This document shows, piece after piece, positions 1 through 8,939 of a stretch of 64,000 nucleotides of DNA (position 1 is the stretch's first letter; each line of letters opens with the position of its first letter). The DNA lies in assembly GCF_001427875.1 (NCBI RefSeq), contig NZ_LMHK01000001.1, positions 1,400,391 to 1,464,390 of the forward strand, written 5' to 3'. Origin of the DNA: Devosia sp. Root685. Its GTDB lineage: Bacteria; Pseudomonadota; Alphaproteobacteria; Rhizobiales; Devosiaceae. Position numbers and translations under genes: made by a program. The notes beneath the pieces were generated by a model. That model searched no databases. It was not told the origin of the DNA and was given only the letters and a program-made list of their open reading frames with translations.

Positions 1-1
1 G

Positions 2-922
2 CGCGATGGCGGGCTTTCGGGCGTCGCGACGGACCTTCATGACCTCGATCGGCAGATGGGCGGCTTGCAGCGCTCGGACTTGATCGTGCTCGCTGGCCGC
101 CCTGCCATGGGCAAGACCTCGCTCGTGACCAATATCGCTTATAATGTTGCCAAGAACTGGCGCGGCGAGGTGACGCCGGACGGGCACAACAAGACGGTCA
201 ATGGCGGTGTCGTCGGGTTCTTCAGCCTCGAAATGAGTTCCGAACAGCTCGCGACGCGTATTCTGGCCGAACAGGCGGAAGTTTCCTCGTCCGACATTCG
301 CCGCGGGCGTATTCACGACAGCCAGTTTTCCAAGCTGGTGGACGTGTCGAACATGATGAGCAAGGTGCCGCTCTATATCGACGATACGGGCGGCCTGAGC
401 GTGGCGCAGCTTGCCGCACGGGCGCGGCGGCTGAAGCGGCAAAAGGGGCTCGATCTGCTTATTGTGGACTACCTGCAGCTCCTCTCGGGGTCCTCGAAGG
501 CCTCGAGCCAGAACCGCGTGCAGGAACTGACCGAAATTACGACGACGCTGAAGGCACTGGCCAAGGAGCTGGAAGTGCCTGTTATCGCGCTGTCCCAGCT
601 TTCCCGTCAGGTCGAGTCGCGAGACGACAAGCATCCGCAGCTTTCCGATTTGCGCGAATCGGGTTCTATCGAGCAGGACGCGGACGTGGTGATGTTCGTT
701 TACCGCGAAGAGTACTATCTCAAGAACAAGGAGCCCAAAGAGGGGACGCCAGAGCACATCAGCTGGCAGACGGAAATGGAGCAGGTGCATGGCAAGGCGG
801 AAGTCATCATTGCCAAGCAGCGCCATGGCCCTACAGGAACGGTGCAGCTGAGCTTTGAAGCCCAGTTCACACGCTTCGGTAACCTCGCACGGGCAGACTA
901 TCTACCGGAACGCATGGAATAG
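2..922 (+). CDS. dnaB: Replicative DNA helicase DnaB, C-terminal part (5' end outside window)
   Basis: DnaB is the hexameric ATP-driven helicase that unwinds DNA at the replication fork. The reading frame is open from base 2, so the start lies left of the window and only the RecA-like motor domain is seen (306 residues of the usual ~500). Visible motifs are Walker A GRPAMGKTS, SLEMSSEQL and the Walker B-like stretch IVDYLQLL. The DLRESGSIEQDADVV segment and the C-terminal basic motif KQRHGPTG are typical of DnaB. An internal ATG at base 56 is not the true start, because family sequence continues upstream of it. The stop lies 2 bases before alr, so the two genes are probably cotranscribed. Confidence 0.97.
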   Translation, partial: RDGGLSGVATDLHDLDRQMGGLQRSDLIVLAGRPAMGKTSLVTNIAYNVAKNWRGEVTPDGHNKTVNGGVVGFFSLEMSSEQLATRILAEQAEVSSSDIRRGRIHDSQFSKLVDVSNMMSKVPLYIDDTGGLSVAQLAARARRLKRQKGLDLLIVDYLQLLSGSSKASSQNRVQELTEITTTLKALAKELEVPVIALSQLSRQVESRDDKHPQLSDLRESGSIEQDADVVMFVYREEYYLKNKEPKEGTPEHISWQTEMEQVHGKAEVIIAKQRHGPTGTVQLSFEAQFTRFGNLARADYLPERME

Positions 923-924
923 GT

Positions 925-2052
925 ATGAAGCTGACCTCGGGCCTCGGGAGCCAACTGACTGTCGATCTCGGGGCACTCGCCCGAAACTGGAACGCCCTCG
1001 ACAAGGTGAGCCAGGGCGCGCTGACGGCCGCGGTCGTCAAGGCCGACGCCTATGGCACCGGCATCGAAATGGCGGCGACGGCGCTTTATGCGGCCGGCGC
1101 GCGGTTCTTTTTCGTGGCAACCCCCGACGAGGGCATTGCCGTGCGCACGGCCCTGCCCAGTGCCCATATTTTCGTGCTCAACGGGCTCTATCCAGGCGCC
1201 GCTAATCTTTATATCCGGCAGAATCTGATGCCGGTCATTTCCTCGATGGATATGCTCGAAGAGTGGCTCAACAAATGTGTCGAGCGCAACGAGGCCTATC
1301 CCAGCGCCTTCCACTTCGATACCGGCATGAACCGGCTTGGTTTCAGGCTCAATGAGGCGGTGATCGTGCGCGAACGCATCGCGCGGCTGAGTTATGCGCC
1401 GCAGATGGTGATGAGCCACCTCGCCTGCGCCGATGTTCCGAGCCACGAAAAGAACCGCACGCAATTGGCGCTGTTCGGCTCGGTGCTAAACCAATTTCCC
1501 GGCATTCCGGCCTCGCTCGCCAATTCCGCCGGACTGATGACGGGGCGCGACTATCACTTCCAGATGGTGCGGCCGGGCATTGCGCTTTATGGCGGCCGCG
1601 CCGTCATTGGGCGGAAGAACCCAATGGCAACCGTCGTGACGCTGCATGCCCCGGTTTTGCAGGTGCGCGAAGCGCGGACCGGCGAAACGGTGGGCTACGG
1701 AGCCTCCTATTCGCTCTCGCGCGACAGCCGGCTGGCGGTGATCGGGCATGGTTATGCCGATGGCTTTTTGCGCGCCATGTCGGGGACCAATGCGCGGCCC
1801 GGCGCCAAGGTCTATGTGCGCGGAAAGCTCTGCCCGGTGATCGGCAAGATTTCCATGGACCAGACCATTGTGGACATCACCGAACTGGGCCCCAACCTGC
1901 CCAAACCCGGCGAGGGTGTCGAAGTGCTTGGCGCCAATGTCAGTGTGGACGAGCAAGCCGATGTCGCGGGCACCATCGGCTATGAACTCCTCACCGCGCT
2001 CAAGGGCCGCTATACGCGCAACTATGTGGGCAATGGTTATTTGCCCGAATAG
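925..2052 (+). CDS. alr: Alanine racemase
   Basis: PLP enzyme that interconverts L- and D-alanine, supplying D-Ala for peptidoglycan in the cytoplasm. At 375 residues it has normal family length. The PLP lysine is K39 in VVKADAYG. The C-terminal beta domain carries the VGYGASYS segment with the catalytic tyrosine, followed by GKISMDQ, a family signature. The ATG lies 2 bases after the dnaB stop. The dnaB-alr neighbourhood is common in Rhizobiales, which supports a housekeeping (Alr) rather than catabolic (DadX) role. No anomaly seen. Confidence 0.97.
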   Translation: MKLTSGLGSQLTVDLGALARNWNALDKVSQGALTAAVVKADAYGTGIEMAATALYAAGARFFFVATPDEGIAVRTALPSAHIFVLNGLYPGAANLYIRQNLMPVISSMDMLEEWLNKCVERNEAYPSAFHFDTGMNRLGFRLNEAVIVRERIARLSYAPQMVMSHLACADVPSHEKNRTQLALFGSVLNQFPGIPASLANSAGLMTGRDYHFQMVRPGIALYGGRAVIGRKNPMATVVTLHAPVLQVREARTGETVGYGASYSLSRDSRLAVIGHGYADGFLRAMSGTNARPGAKVYVRGKLCPVIGKISMDQTIVDITELGPNLPKPGEGVEVLGANVSVDEQADVAGTIGYELLTALKGRYTRNYVGNGYLPE

Positions 2053-2124
2053 TTTGTTCTCCGTTCGTTCTTGAACGACTGATACAAAGCTGCTAGCGTT
2101 TTCGCCAACAAGGAATCGACCGGA

Positions 2125-2679
2125 TTGGCGCCGAACCCAAGCACATATGTGATCCTCCTGCGCGCCATCGGGCCGGTGACGCACAAGCTCATGTCCATGA
2201 CGCAGTGGCGCGAGGCTGCGGTGGCCGCCGGGTTCGTGGCTCCGGAAACGCTGGTCAATACGGGCAATATGATTGCCGGGTTTGATGGGACCGAGGCGGC
2301 GGTGGTGACGACAACGGTTGGCGTGCTGCGCAGCTTTGGGCTGGGCGAAAATGTCGTGCCGGTGGTGCGAAAGCCGGCACTACTGCACAAACTGATGCAG
2401 GCCGATCCGATTGCCGAGGCGGCGGCGGAGCGGCCAAACCAGACGGGGGTCTATTTCTTCGCCAGCAAGAAACCGGATTTCGACTGGCTGAAGCGCTATG
2501 ACGGGCCCGAGACGGTGCATGTGGTGCATGATCATCTGATCGTCGATTTTACCCAGGACGTTGGCCAATCGGGGCGCTTGATCCGCCAGATCGACAAGAA
2601 TTGCGGGACCAACACGTCCCGGAACTGGAATAGCGTGCGGCGCATTGCCGACCGGTGCGCAGCGCGAGAGAACGCCTAG
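2125..2679 (+). CDS. DUF1697 family protein
   Basis: A 184-residue soluble protein of the DUF1697 (COG3797) family, function unknown. The family opening is clear: a YVILLRAIGP strand, then KLMSMTQWREAAVAAGF, and later VNTGNMI, close to the usual V.TYIQSGNVVF pattern. The C-terminus carries the typical N..T.RNWNSV motif. The start is a TTG at 2125 with AAGGA about 10 bases upstream; an internal ATG start would remove the conserved first strand. The stop codon overlaps the radA GTG by one base (TAGTG), suggesting coupling. I do not assign a reaction. Confidence 0.85.
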   Translation: MAPNPSTYVILLRAIGPVTHKLMSMTQWREAAVAAGFVAPETLVNTGNMIAGFDGTEAAVVTTTVGVLRSFGLGENVVPVVRKPALLHKLMQADPIAEAAAERPNQTGVYFFASKKPDFDWLKRYDGPETVHVVHDHLIVDFTQDVGQSGRLIRQIDKNCGTNTSRNWNSVRRIADRCAARENA

Positions 2680-4079
2680 TGGCCAAGAACAAATCCAACT
2701 TCGTTTGCCAATCCTGCGGCGCGGTGACCTCCCGCTGGCAGGGGCGGTGCGACGCCTGCGGCGAATGGAACACCATTGTCGAAGAAATGGTCGACAGCGG
2801 CATCGGGGCGGGACCCAAGGCAGCGAAATCGGGCGGACGGCCGGCCAATCTCATGCCGCTCTCGGGAGAAACGGAAAGCGCGGCGCGCGTCATAACCGGG
2901 ATCGCCGAACTCGATCGCGTCACCGGCGGGGGCTTTGTAAAGGGTTCGGCGCTGCTGGTGGGTGGGGATCCCGGCATCGGCAAATCGACATTGCTGCTGC
3001 AATCGGCGGCGGCGCTCGCCAACAAGGGCAAGCGCGTCATCTATGTGTCGGGCGAAGAGGCCGTGGCGCAGGTGCGGTTGCGGGCGCAACGGCTGGGGCT
3101 CGGCGAGGCCGATGTGCTGTTGGCGGCGGAAACCAATGTCGAAATCATTTTGGCGACGCTCGAGAATGGGCCGCCGCCCGATCTCGTGATCATCGATTCG
3201 ATCCAGACGCTGTGGACCGACCGGGTGGAAAGTGCGCCCGGCACCGTCACCCAGGTGCGCACGTCGGCACAGGCGCTGACGCGGTTCGCCAAGAAGAGCG
3301 GCGCGGCGGTGGTGCTGGTGGGGCATGTGACGAAAGACGGGCAGATCGCGGGGCCGCGTGTGGTGGAACACATGGTCGATGCGGTGCTCTATTTCGAGGG
3401 CGATTCGAGCCATACGTTCCGCATTTTGCGCGGCGTGAAGAACCGCTATGGCGCGACCGACGAGATCGGTGTTTTCGCCATGACCGAACGCGGGCTCGAA
3501 CAGGTGGCGAATCCCTCGGCGCTGTTTCTCGACCAGCGCGACGAGGACGCGGCGGGCTCGGCGGTCTTTGCCGGCATGGAGGGGACGCGGCCGATCCTGA
3601 TTGAAATCCAGGCGCTGGTGGCGCCCTCCCCGCTCGGCACGCCGCGTCGGGCCGTCGTTGGCTGGGATACCTCGCGGCTCTCGATGGTGCTGGCGGTGTT
3701 GGAAACGCGTTGCGGGGTGCGGATCGGGGCCAATGATATCTATCTCAATGTGGCGGGCGGCCTGAAGATCAACGAACCGGCGGCGGACCTGGCCGTGGCG
3801 GCAGCGCTGATTTCCTCGCTGACGGGATCGCCGCTGCCCAAGGAGGCCGTCTATTTCGGCGAAATTTCGTTGGCGGGCGGGGTAAGGCCGGTGTCGCATG
3901 GGGGGCTGCGGCTGCGCGAGGCGCAGAAGCTGGGCTTCCAATCGGTGGTCACCGGGCGCGTCAATAATATGGACAAGACGAACGGCTTCGAGGTCACGGA
4001 ATTTTCGCAATTGTCGGAAATGGTCGGGCGAATTGCGGCCAATGGCAAGAAGCCGGCGGCCGAGCCGGAAGGCTGGTAA
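2679..4079 (+). CDS. radA: DNA repair protein RadA
   Basis: RadA (Sms) is a RecA-like ATPase that promotes branch migration in homologous recombination repair. At 466 residues it has normal length. The N-terminal zinc finger is present (CQSC...CDAC, about residues 9-30), then Walker A GGDPGIGKST, the RadA-specific KNRYG motif, and a Lon-protease-like C-terminal domain. The GTG at 2679 is preferred over an in-frame GTG at 2655, because it gives the family N-terminus VAKNKS-FVCQSCG and overlaps the upstream stop by one base. A hairpin with a T-tract follows the stop. Confidence 0.96.
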   Translation: MAKNKSNFVCQSCGAVTSRWQGRCDACGEWNTIVEEMVDSGIGAGPKAAKSGGRPANLMPLSGETESAARVITGIAELDRVTGGGFVKGSALLVGGDPGIGKSTLLLQSAAALANKGKRVIYVSGEEAVAQVRLRAQRLGLGEADVLLAAETNVEIILATLENGPPPDLVIIDSIQTLWTDRVESAPGTVTQVRTSAQALTRFAKKSGAAVVLVGHVTKDGQIAGPRVVEHMVDAVLYFEGDSSHTFRILRGVKNRYGATDEIGVFAMTERGLEQVANPSALFLDQRDEDAAGSAVFAGMEGTRPILIEIQALVAPSPLGTPRRAVVGWDTSRLSMVLAVLETRCGVRIGANDIYLNVAGGLKINEPAADLAVAAALISSLTGSPLPKEAVYFGEISLAGGVRPVSHGGLRLREAQKLGFQSVVTGRVNNMDKTNGFEVTEFSQLSEMVGRIAANGKKPAAEPEGW

Positions 4080-4109
4080 AACAAAGCGCATGCCCTTTGT
4101 TCTCTTTTT
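4080..4109 (+). terminator. Rho-independent terminator after radA
   Basis: Arms AACAAAG (4080-4086) and CTTTGTT (4095-4101) flank an 8-base loop and are followed by CTCTTTTT. This is a weak but well-placed intrinsic terminator directly after the radA stop codon. Confidence 0.6.
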
Positions 4110-4110
4110 G

Positions 4111-4158
4111 GCGCATGTCTTTTCCCGAAACCGGCATCCACTTTCGGGCGACGTGCGC
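4111..4158. repeat. Rhizobiales-type intergenic palindrome
   Basis: A nested inverted repeat: outer arms GCGCATGTC (4111-4119) and GACGTGCGC (4150-4158, one G-T type mismatch), inner arms CCCGAAA (4124-4130) and TTTCGGG (4142-4148). The layout and wording, GCGCATGTC...CCCGAAA...CACTTTCGGG, resemble a short palindrome that is widely scattered in Rhizobiales genomes. The family assignment is from memory; the inverted repeat itself is seen. Confidence 0.6.
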
Positions 4159-4269
4159 AGAATCTCTGAAAGTTCGTGTTACTGCGACCCTCGTGGCCTT
4201 GGCAGGGGCGTTCAAAGTCGTTAATGGTCGCGGCAACAGGCCGACGGCAAGTGGAGCTAGCGAAGACAT

Positions 4270-4905
4270 ATGCTGACAGCGTTTGACGTTGGTGTGGGCG
4301 TCCTGGTGTTGATCTCGGCCATTCTGGCAACGGCCAGGGGCCTGACGCGCGAGGTTCTCTCGCTGGCGACCTGGGCCGGCTCGGCCGCCATCGCCATCTA
4401 TATGTATCTCTATCACCCCGATATCGCGCAGCAGTATATCGCTGAAGAAATCGTGGCCAATATTGCGACGGTCGTCGTCAGCTTCATCGTTTCGCTGATC
4501 GTGCTGCATCTGCTGACGATGCGCATTGCCGATTTCGTGGTGGATAGCCGCATCGGGCCGATCGACCGGACGCTGGGCTTCATCTTCGGGGTCTTGCGCG
4601 GTGTGCTGATCGCCATCGTCATCACCATTTTCGGCGTCTGGTTGCTCGGCACCAACCTGCCGGAATGGGCGCGCAATTCGCAATCGCTGCCCTATCTCGA
4701 CAATATGGGCAAGACCCTGATCTCCATGCTGCCCGAAGGGCTCGAGCAGCAGGTCAATGACATTCTCAAGGGCGGCGGCGCCGACCTGACCTCGGACCCC
4801 GAGGCGCCCACCGCGCCGCAGGAAACCGTGCCGCCTGTCGATCCGACGATCGATGGCACTGTGGACCCGACCGAAGCACCGGTCGACGGCCAGACCCAGA
4901 CCTGA
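4270..4905 (+). CDS. cvpA: CvpA family membrane protein
   Basis: A CvpA-family inner-membrane protein, named for colicin V production in E. coli; its general role in the envelope is not settled. The 211 residues show four hydrophobic segments in the first ~130 residues. The family motif follows the first helix (ILATARGLTREVLSLATW) and DRTLGFIFGVLRG precedes the last. The C-terminal ~70 residues are an acidic, proline- and threonine-rich tail with DPT repeats (about residues 175-211), probably disordered. Placement just before purF is conserved from E. coli to Rhizobiales and supports the call. Confidence 0.9.
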   Translation: MLTAFDVGVGVLVLISAILATARGLTREVLSLATWAGSAAIAIYMYLYHPDIAQQYIAEEIVANIATVVVSFIVSLIVLHLLTMRIADFVVDSRIGPIDRTLGFIFGVLRGVLIAIVITIFGVWLLGTNLPEWARNSQSLPYLDNMGKTLISMLPEGLEQQVNDILKGGGADLTSDPEAPTAPQETVPPVDPTIDGTVDPTEAPVDGQTQT

Positions 4906-5061
4906 TCCGGGACGGGCGCCACGCGCCCGCCTCAGGCCTGACGCCCAATTCTGTCATTGGTCGCCGGCCCCAAAATGCGCTATTGGCGTGAACCAAGAGA
5001 CCGGCTCGGCCGGCGCTGACCGCTTTGGCGATTGGTGAGCAGAACGATATGGAGAAGTTCG

Positions 5062-6552
5062 GTGACCCACCCGAGCGACGACGATTTCGATCTTGAAGGC
5101 GACACGCTGCATGAAGAGTGCGGCGTGTTTGGCATTTTGGGGCATAGCGATGCTTCGACGCTGACCGCGCTGGGACTGCATGCGCTGCAGCATCGCGGCC
5201 AGGAAGCCGCTGGCATCGTCAGTTTTGACGGGCGTCAGTTCTACCAGGAAAAGCGCATGGGGCTGGTGGGCGATCACTATACGGACCCTGCCCTTCTCGC
5301 CAAATTGCCCGGCACCATGTCGATCGGCCATACGCGCTATTCGACCACCGGCGAAGTGGCGCTGCGCAATGTACAGCCGCTATTTGCCGAGCTTGAGGCC
5401 GGTGGCATCGCCATTGCTCATAATGGCAATTTCACCAATGGCTTGACGCTGCGGAAGCAAATCATCGCGACGGGCGCTATCTGCCAGTCCACGTCCGATA
5501 CCGAAGTCGTGCTGCATCTGATCGCGCGCTCGCGTCACTCCTCCACCACCGACCGTTTCATCGACGCCATAAGGCAGATGGAAGGCGGATATGCTATGCT
5601 GGCACTGACGCGGACCAAGCTGATTGCGGCACGCGACCCCGTGGGCATCCGCCCGCTGGTTATGGGCGAACTGGACGGCAAGCCGATCTTCTGTTCGGAG
5701 ACCTGCGCTCTCGACATCATCGGCGCGAAATACGTTCGCGACGTCGAGAATGGCGAAGTCATCATCTGCGAAATCCAGCCCGATGGCTCGATCTCGATCG
5801 AAGAACGCAAGATGGCCCGCAAGGCGCCGGAACGGCCGTGCCTCTTCGAATATGTGTATTTTGCCCGCCCGGATTCCATGGTTTCGGGCCGCAGCGTCTA
5901 CAAGGCGCGCAAGCATGCCGGGATGAATCTGGCCAAGGAAGCGCCGGTCGAGGCGGATGTCGTGGTTCCGGTGCCCGATGGCGGCACGCCGGCGGCGATC
6001 GGCTTTGCCCAGCAGAGCGGCATTCCGTTCGAATTGGGGATTATCCGCAATCACTATGTGGGCCGTACCTTTATCGAGCCGACCCAGCAGATCCGCGCCT
6101 TTGGCGTGCGGTTGAAGCATTCGGCAAACCGGGCCGAGATTGCCGGTAAGCGCGTGGTGCTGATCGATGATTCCATCGTGCGCGGCACGACGTCGGTGAA
6201 AATCGTGCAGATGATCCGCGATGCCGGGGCGACGGAAGTGCATATCCGCGTCGCGAGCCCGATGATTTTCCATTCGGACTATTATGGCATCGACACGCCG
6301 GACCCGGACAAGCTGCTGGCCAACCAGTATCATGACCTCGACTCCATGTGCCGGTTCATCGGGGCGGACTCGCTGGCTTTCCTGAGCATTGATGGGCTTT
6401 ACGAAGCCGTGGGCGGGGAGAAGCGCAACAATGCGGCGCCGCAGTTCACCGATCATTATTTCACGGGCGACTACCCTACCCTTCTCACCGACCTAAATGG
6501 TCGCTCCAACAACGATCCCAAGCAGATTTCGCTGCTCAAGGAAGCGGGTTAA
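5062..6552 (+). CDS. purF: Amidophosphoribosyltransferase
   Basis: PurF makes 5-phosphoribosylamine from PRPP and glutamine, the first committed step of purine synthesis. The N-terminal Ntn glutaminase has its catalytic cysteine in EECGVFGI, here behind a short acidic leader expected to be cleaved. The C-terminal PRPP-binding motif is VVLIDDSIVRGTTS. The open frame reaches a TTG at 5032, but the GTG at 5062 is the better start: it has GGAGAA about 6 bases upstream and gives the family N-terminus VTHPSDD. The protein has 496 residues. The stop overlaps the ATG of the next gene (TAATG), implying coupling. Confidence 0.95.
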   Translation: MTHPSDDDFDLEGDTLHEECGVFGILGHSDASTLTALGLHALQHRGQEAAGIVSFDGRQFYQEKRMGLVGDHYTDPALLAKLPGTMSIGHTRYSTTGEVALRNVQPLFAELEAGGIAIAHNGNFTNGLTLRKQIIATGAICQSTSDTEVVLHLIARSRHSSTTDRFIDAIRQMEGGYAMLALTRTKLIAARDPVGIRPLVMGELDGKPIFCSETCALDIIGAKYVRDVENGEVIICEIQPDGSISIEERKMARKAPERPCLFEYVYFARPDSMVSGRSVYKARKHAGMNLAKEAPVEADVVVPVPDGGTPAAIGFAQQSGIPFELGIIRNHYVGRTFIEPTQQIRAFGVRLKHSANRAEIAGKRVVLIDDSIVRGTTSVKIVQMIRDAGATEVHIRVASPMIFHSDYYGIDTPDPDKLLANQYHDLDSMCRFIGADSLAFLSIDGLYEAVGGEKRNNAAPQFTDHYFTGDYPTLLTDLNGRSNNDPKQISLLKEAG

Positions 6553-7286
6553 TGACTGAAAATACCGAACTGACCGGCAAGGTCGTGCTGGTCACCGGCG
6601 CGTCGCGTGGCATCGGCTATGCGGCGGCCCTCGAGGCGGCACGCCGCGGCGCCCATGTGATCGCCGTGGCGCGCACCGTGGGCGGGCTTGAGGAACTCGA
6701 CGACTCCATTCAGGAAGTGGGCGGCTCTTCGACGCTGGTGCCGTTCGACCTGCGCGATGGCGATGCCATCGACCGGTTGGGCGCGGCCATTTTCGAGCGC
6801 TGGGGGCATCTTGATGGGCTCGTGGCCAATGCAGGCCTCCTGGGGACACTGAGCCCGGTGCCGCATCTGAAACCCGATGAGTTCGACAAGGTCTTTGCGA
6901 TCAACGTCACGGCCAATTATCGGCTGCTGCGCTCCCTAGACCTGCTGCTGCGCCAGTCGGCGGCGGGGCGCGCGGTCTTCTTGTCGTCGAGTTCGGCGCG
7001 GTCGGCCCGGCCATTCTGGGGGCTTTATGCCGCGAGCAAGGCGGCGCTCGATGCCATGGTCAAATCCTATGCCGGCGAAATGAACACCACCAATGTGAAG
7101 ACCAATGTCTTCTATCCCGGCGCCGTGCGCACGGCGATGCGGGCCAAGGCCATGCCAGGCGAAGACCCGGACACCCTGCCGCAGCCGAGCGATATTGCGC
7201 CAAAGATCGTGGATTTGCTGAGCCCGGGCGTGACGGAGAATGGCAAGCTTTACGATGTGACCAAGGGTGTGTTCGAGGAGCTTTGA
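6552..7286 (+). CDS. SDR family oxidoreductase
   Basis: A 244-residue classical short-chain dehydrogenase/reductase. It has the NAD(P)-binding motif TGASRGIG near the N-terminus, the NAG motif in VANAGLLG, a serine-rich strand (SSSSARSA) and the catalytic YAASK. The substrate cannot be told from sequence. Its start overlaps the purF stop by one base. A purF-SDR pair is recurrent in Rhizobiales, so the gene is probably cotranscribed with purF without a proven purine role. Transcription is stopped by the strong hairpin at 7420-7451. Confidence 0.9.
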   Translation: MTENTELTGKVVLVTGASRGIGYAAALEAARRGAHVIAVARTVGGLEELDDSIQEVGGSSTLVPFDLRDGDAIDRLGAAIFERWGHLDGLVANAGLLGTLSPVPHLKPDEFDKVFAINVTANYRLLRSLDLLLRQSAAGRAVFLSSSSARSARPFWGLYAASKAALDAMVKSYAGEMNTTNVKTNVFYPGAVRTAMRAKAMPGEDPDTLPQPSDIAPKIVDLLSPGVTENGKLYDVTKGVFEEL

Positions 7287-7320
7287 GGGGCCGACTACCC
7301 GGGCGCGCCGGAGGGCCTGT

Positions 7321-7380
7321 GCCACGCCCCCGTGGTTCGAGGCTTTGCTCTGCAAAGCACCTCACCATGAGGGCTACTGG
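7321..7380 (+). repeat. Interspersed repeat family A, single copy
   Basis: One copy of a ~60-base element running from GCCACGCCCCCGTGGTTCG to CCATGAGGGCTACTGG, with an internal palindrome TTTGCTCTGCAAA. The same element recurs at 57233-57292 and 60979-61039, each time facing an inverted partner. It lies between the SDR gene and the terminator, outside any gene. Confidence 0.85.
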
Positions 7381-7419
7381 GACGTCCTACCTGCCCGCCG
7401 GTCCGATGTCCCAGCCAAG

Positions 7420-7451
7420 AAAAAGGCCCCGGAGCGATCCGGGGCCTTTTT
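7420..7451. terminator. Bidirectional intrinsic terminator
   Basis: A perfect 14-base stem, AAAAAGGCCCCGGA (7420-7433) and TCCGGGGCCTTTTT (7438-7451), with a GCGA loop. A-tract and T-tract flanks make it usable from both sides. It sits between the convergent SDR and CBS-domain genes. Confidence 0.95.
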
Positions 7452-7457
7452 GATTGG

Positions 7458-8780
7458 TTATGCGCCTTCGCTGGGCTGGAGGGGCGAGACCAGCACCTTG
7501 TCGATGCGGCGGCCATCGAGGTCGACGACCTCGAAATGCCAGCCATCACGCTCAAAGCTTTCGCCGGTCGCCGGGAGGCGGTTCAGCACCGAGAGGATGT
7601 AGCCGGCGACGGTCTCGTAGCGGGCGTCCTTGGGCACTGAAATCTTGAAGCGCTCGGAGAAATCATCGACCGGCATCCAGCCGGCGACGAGCCACGAGCC
7701 GTCCTGGCGCTGCACGATGGCCGGATCGTCGCCCGGCTCTTCGTTGTAGACGCCGGTGATGACTTCAAGCACGTCGCCAAAGGTGACGATGCCTTCGAAG
7801 TGGCCGTATTCATCGACCACCAGCACCATCTTGAGGCTCGACTGGCGGATCGCTTCCACCACGTCGAGAGCGTCGGCATGTTCCATGACGACCGGAAGCG
7901 GCTTGACCAGTTTGCGCAGGTCCGGCTGCTGTCCGGTCGCAAGAGCGGGTAGAAGATCGGCCAGAATCAGAACGCCGAGAATAGAATCGGCATTGCCTTC
8001 CTGCACCAGCACCTGGGAGTGCGAAGTGCCGAGGATGATCTTGAGATTGTCCTCAAAACTGTCTTCGACATCGATGGAAACGACATCGAGACGGGGAGTC
8101 ATGAGGCCACGCGCCGAACGGTCGGCAAGGCGCATGACGCCCGAGATCATCGAGTGTTCTTCGGTTTCGAACACACCGGCCGAGGTTGCCTCGGCGATGA
8201 TGGTGCGAACCTCTTCTTCGGTCACCTGCTCTTCGCTCTGGCCGCTCTGGCCGAGAAGACGAAGCACCAGCTTGCCCGACACGTCGAGCAGCCAGACGAT
8301 GGGCGAGCCGACAAGAGCAATGATGGCCATGGGCTGGGCCACATAGGAGGCCACCATTTCGGGATTGCGCAGGGCGATCTGCTTGGGCACCAATTCGCCC
8401 AGAATGAGCGAGCCGTAGGTGATGACGACCACAACAAGGCCCACGCCGCCGACATCGGCGATATTGGCTGGCACGCCGATCTCGGCAAGCCAGACGCTGA
8501 GGCGCGAGCCGAGCGTAGCGCCGGAAAAGGCGCCCGAAAGGATACCAACGAGGGTGATACCGATCTGTACGGAGGAGAGAAACTTGCCGGGATCATCGGC
8601 CAGTTTTATGGCCGTGGCTGCGCCTTTGTTTCCTTGGTCGGCCATGACCTTGAGGCGAGCGGAGCGAGACGAAACAACGGCCAGTTCGGACATTGCCAAG
8701 GCGCCGTTCACGAGAATCAGAACGACGACGATGAGGATTTCTTGAAGCAACAAAGTGCAAAGTTGACACGCCGCGACCAA
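7458..8780 (-). CDS. CNNM/CBS-domain membrane protein (HlyC/CorC family)
   Basis: A membrane protein of the hemolysin-C/CorC family, thought to act in divalent cation efflux or homeostasis. The 440 residues show an N-terminal DUF21/CNNM membrane domain with the signature NGALAMSELAVVSSR and three to four helices, two central CBS domains (about residues 205-330, ending VVDEYGHFEGIVT), and a C-terminal CorC_HlyC domain with DGRRIDKVLVSP. No ATG is available at the N-terminus. The frame opens with a TTG at 8780, and another TTG a few codons inside is possible, so the exact start is uncertain. Confidence 0.9.
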   Translation of the reverse strand: MVAACQLCTLLLQEILIVVVLILVNGALAMSELAVVSSRSARLKVMADQGNKGAATAIKLADDPGKFLSSVQIGITLVGILSGAFSGATLGSRLSVWLAEIGVPANIADVGGVGLVVVVITYGSLILGELVPKQIALRNPEMVASYVAQPMAIIALVGSPIVWLLDVSGKLVLRLLGQSGQSEEQVTEEEVRTIIAEATSAGVFETEEHSMISGVMRLADRSARGLMTPRLDVVSIDVEDSFEDNLKIILGTSHSQVLVQEGNADSILGVLILADLLPALATGQQPDLRKLVKPLPVVMEHADALDVVEAIRQSSLKMVLVVDEYGHFEGIVTFGDVLEVITGVYNEEPGDDPAIVQRQDGSWLVAGWMPVDDFSERFKISVPKDARYETVAGYILSVLNRLPATGESFERDGWHFEVVDLDGRRIDKVLVSPLQPSEGA

Positions 8781-8891
8781 TGGCGGGGTGCTACGACGCG
8801 GCTACTATAGGGCAAGGCGCCCGCATGTGAATAGGCCAATAGACTGAATTGGTGGGGACGAAATTTATCCCCAGCCCTTTGTCACAAGCGG

Positions 8892-8936
8892 AAAAGTCGC
8901 CATGTTTCCGGCAACGGGGCCGGAAACATGGCTTTT
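8892..8936. terminator. Intrinsic terminator after der
   Basis: Arms GCCATGTTTCCGG (8899-8911) and CCGGAAACATGGC (8920-8932) form a perfect 13-base stem, flanked by AAAA on the left and TTTT on the right. On the minus strand it lies 4 bases after the der stop and ends in a T-tract. Confidence 0.9.
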
Positions 8937-8939
8937 GGC

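Noticed and set aside
2676..4091. 471-codon open frame antisense to radA
   Set aside because: Long antisense frames are expected in GC-rich coding DNA; the sense strand has all RadA motifs and the antisense protein is rich in R, H and Q without any recognisable domain. Same verdict for 53718-55049, 55426-57237, 8928-9851 and 14144-14986.
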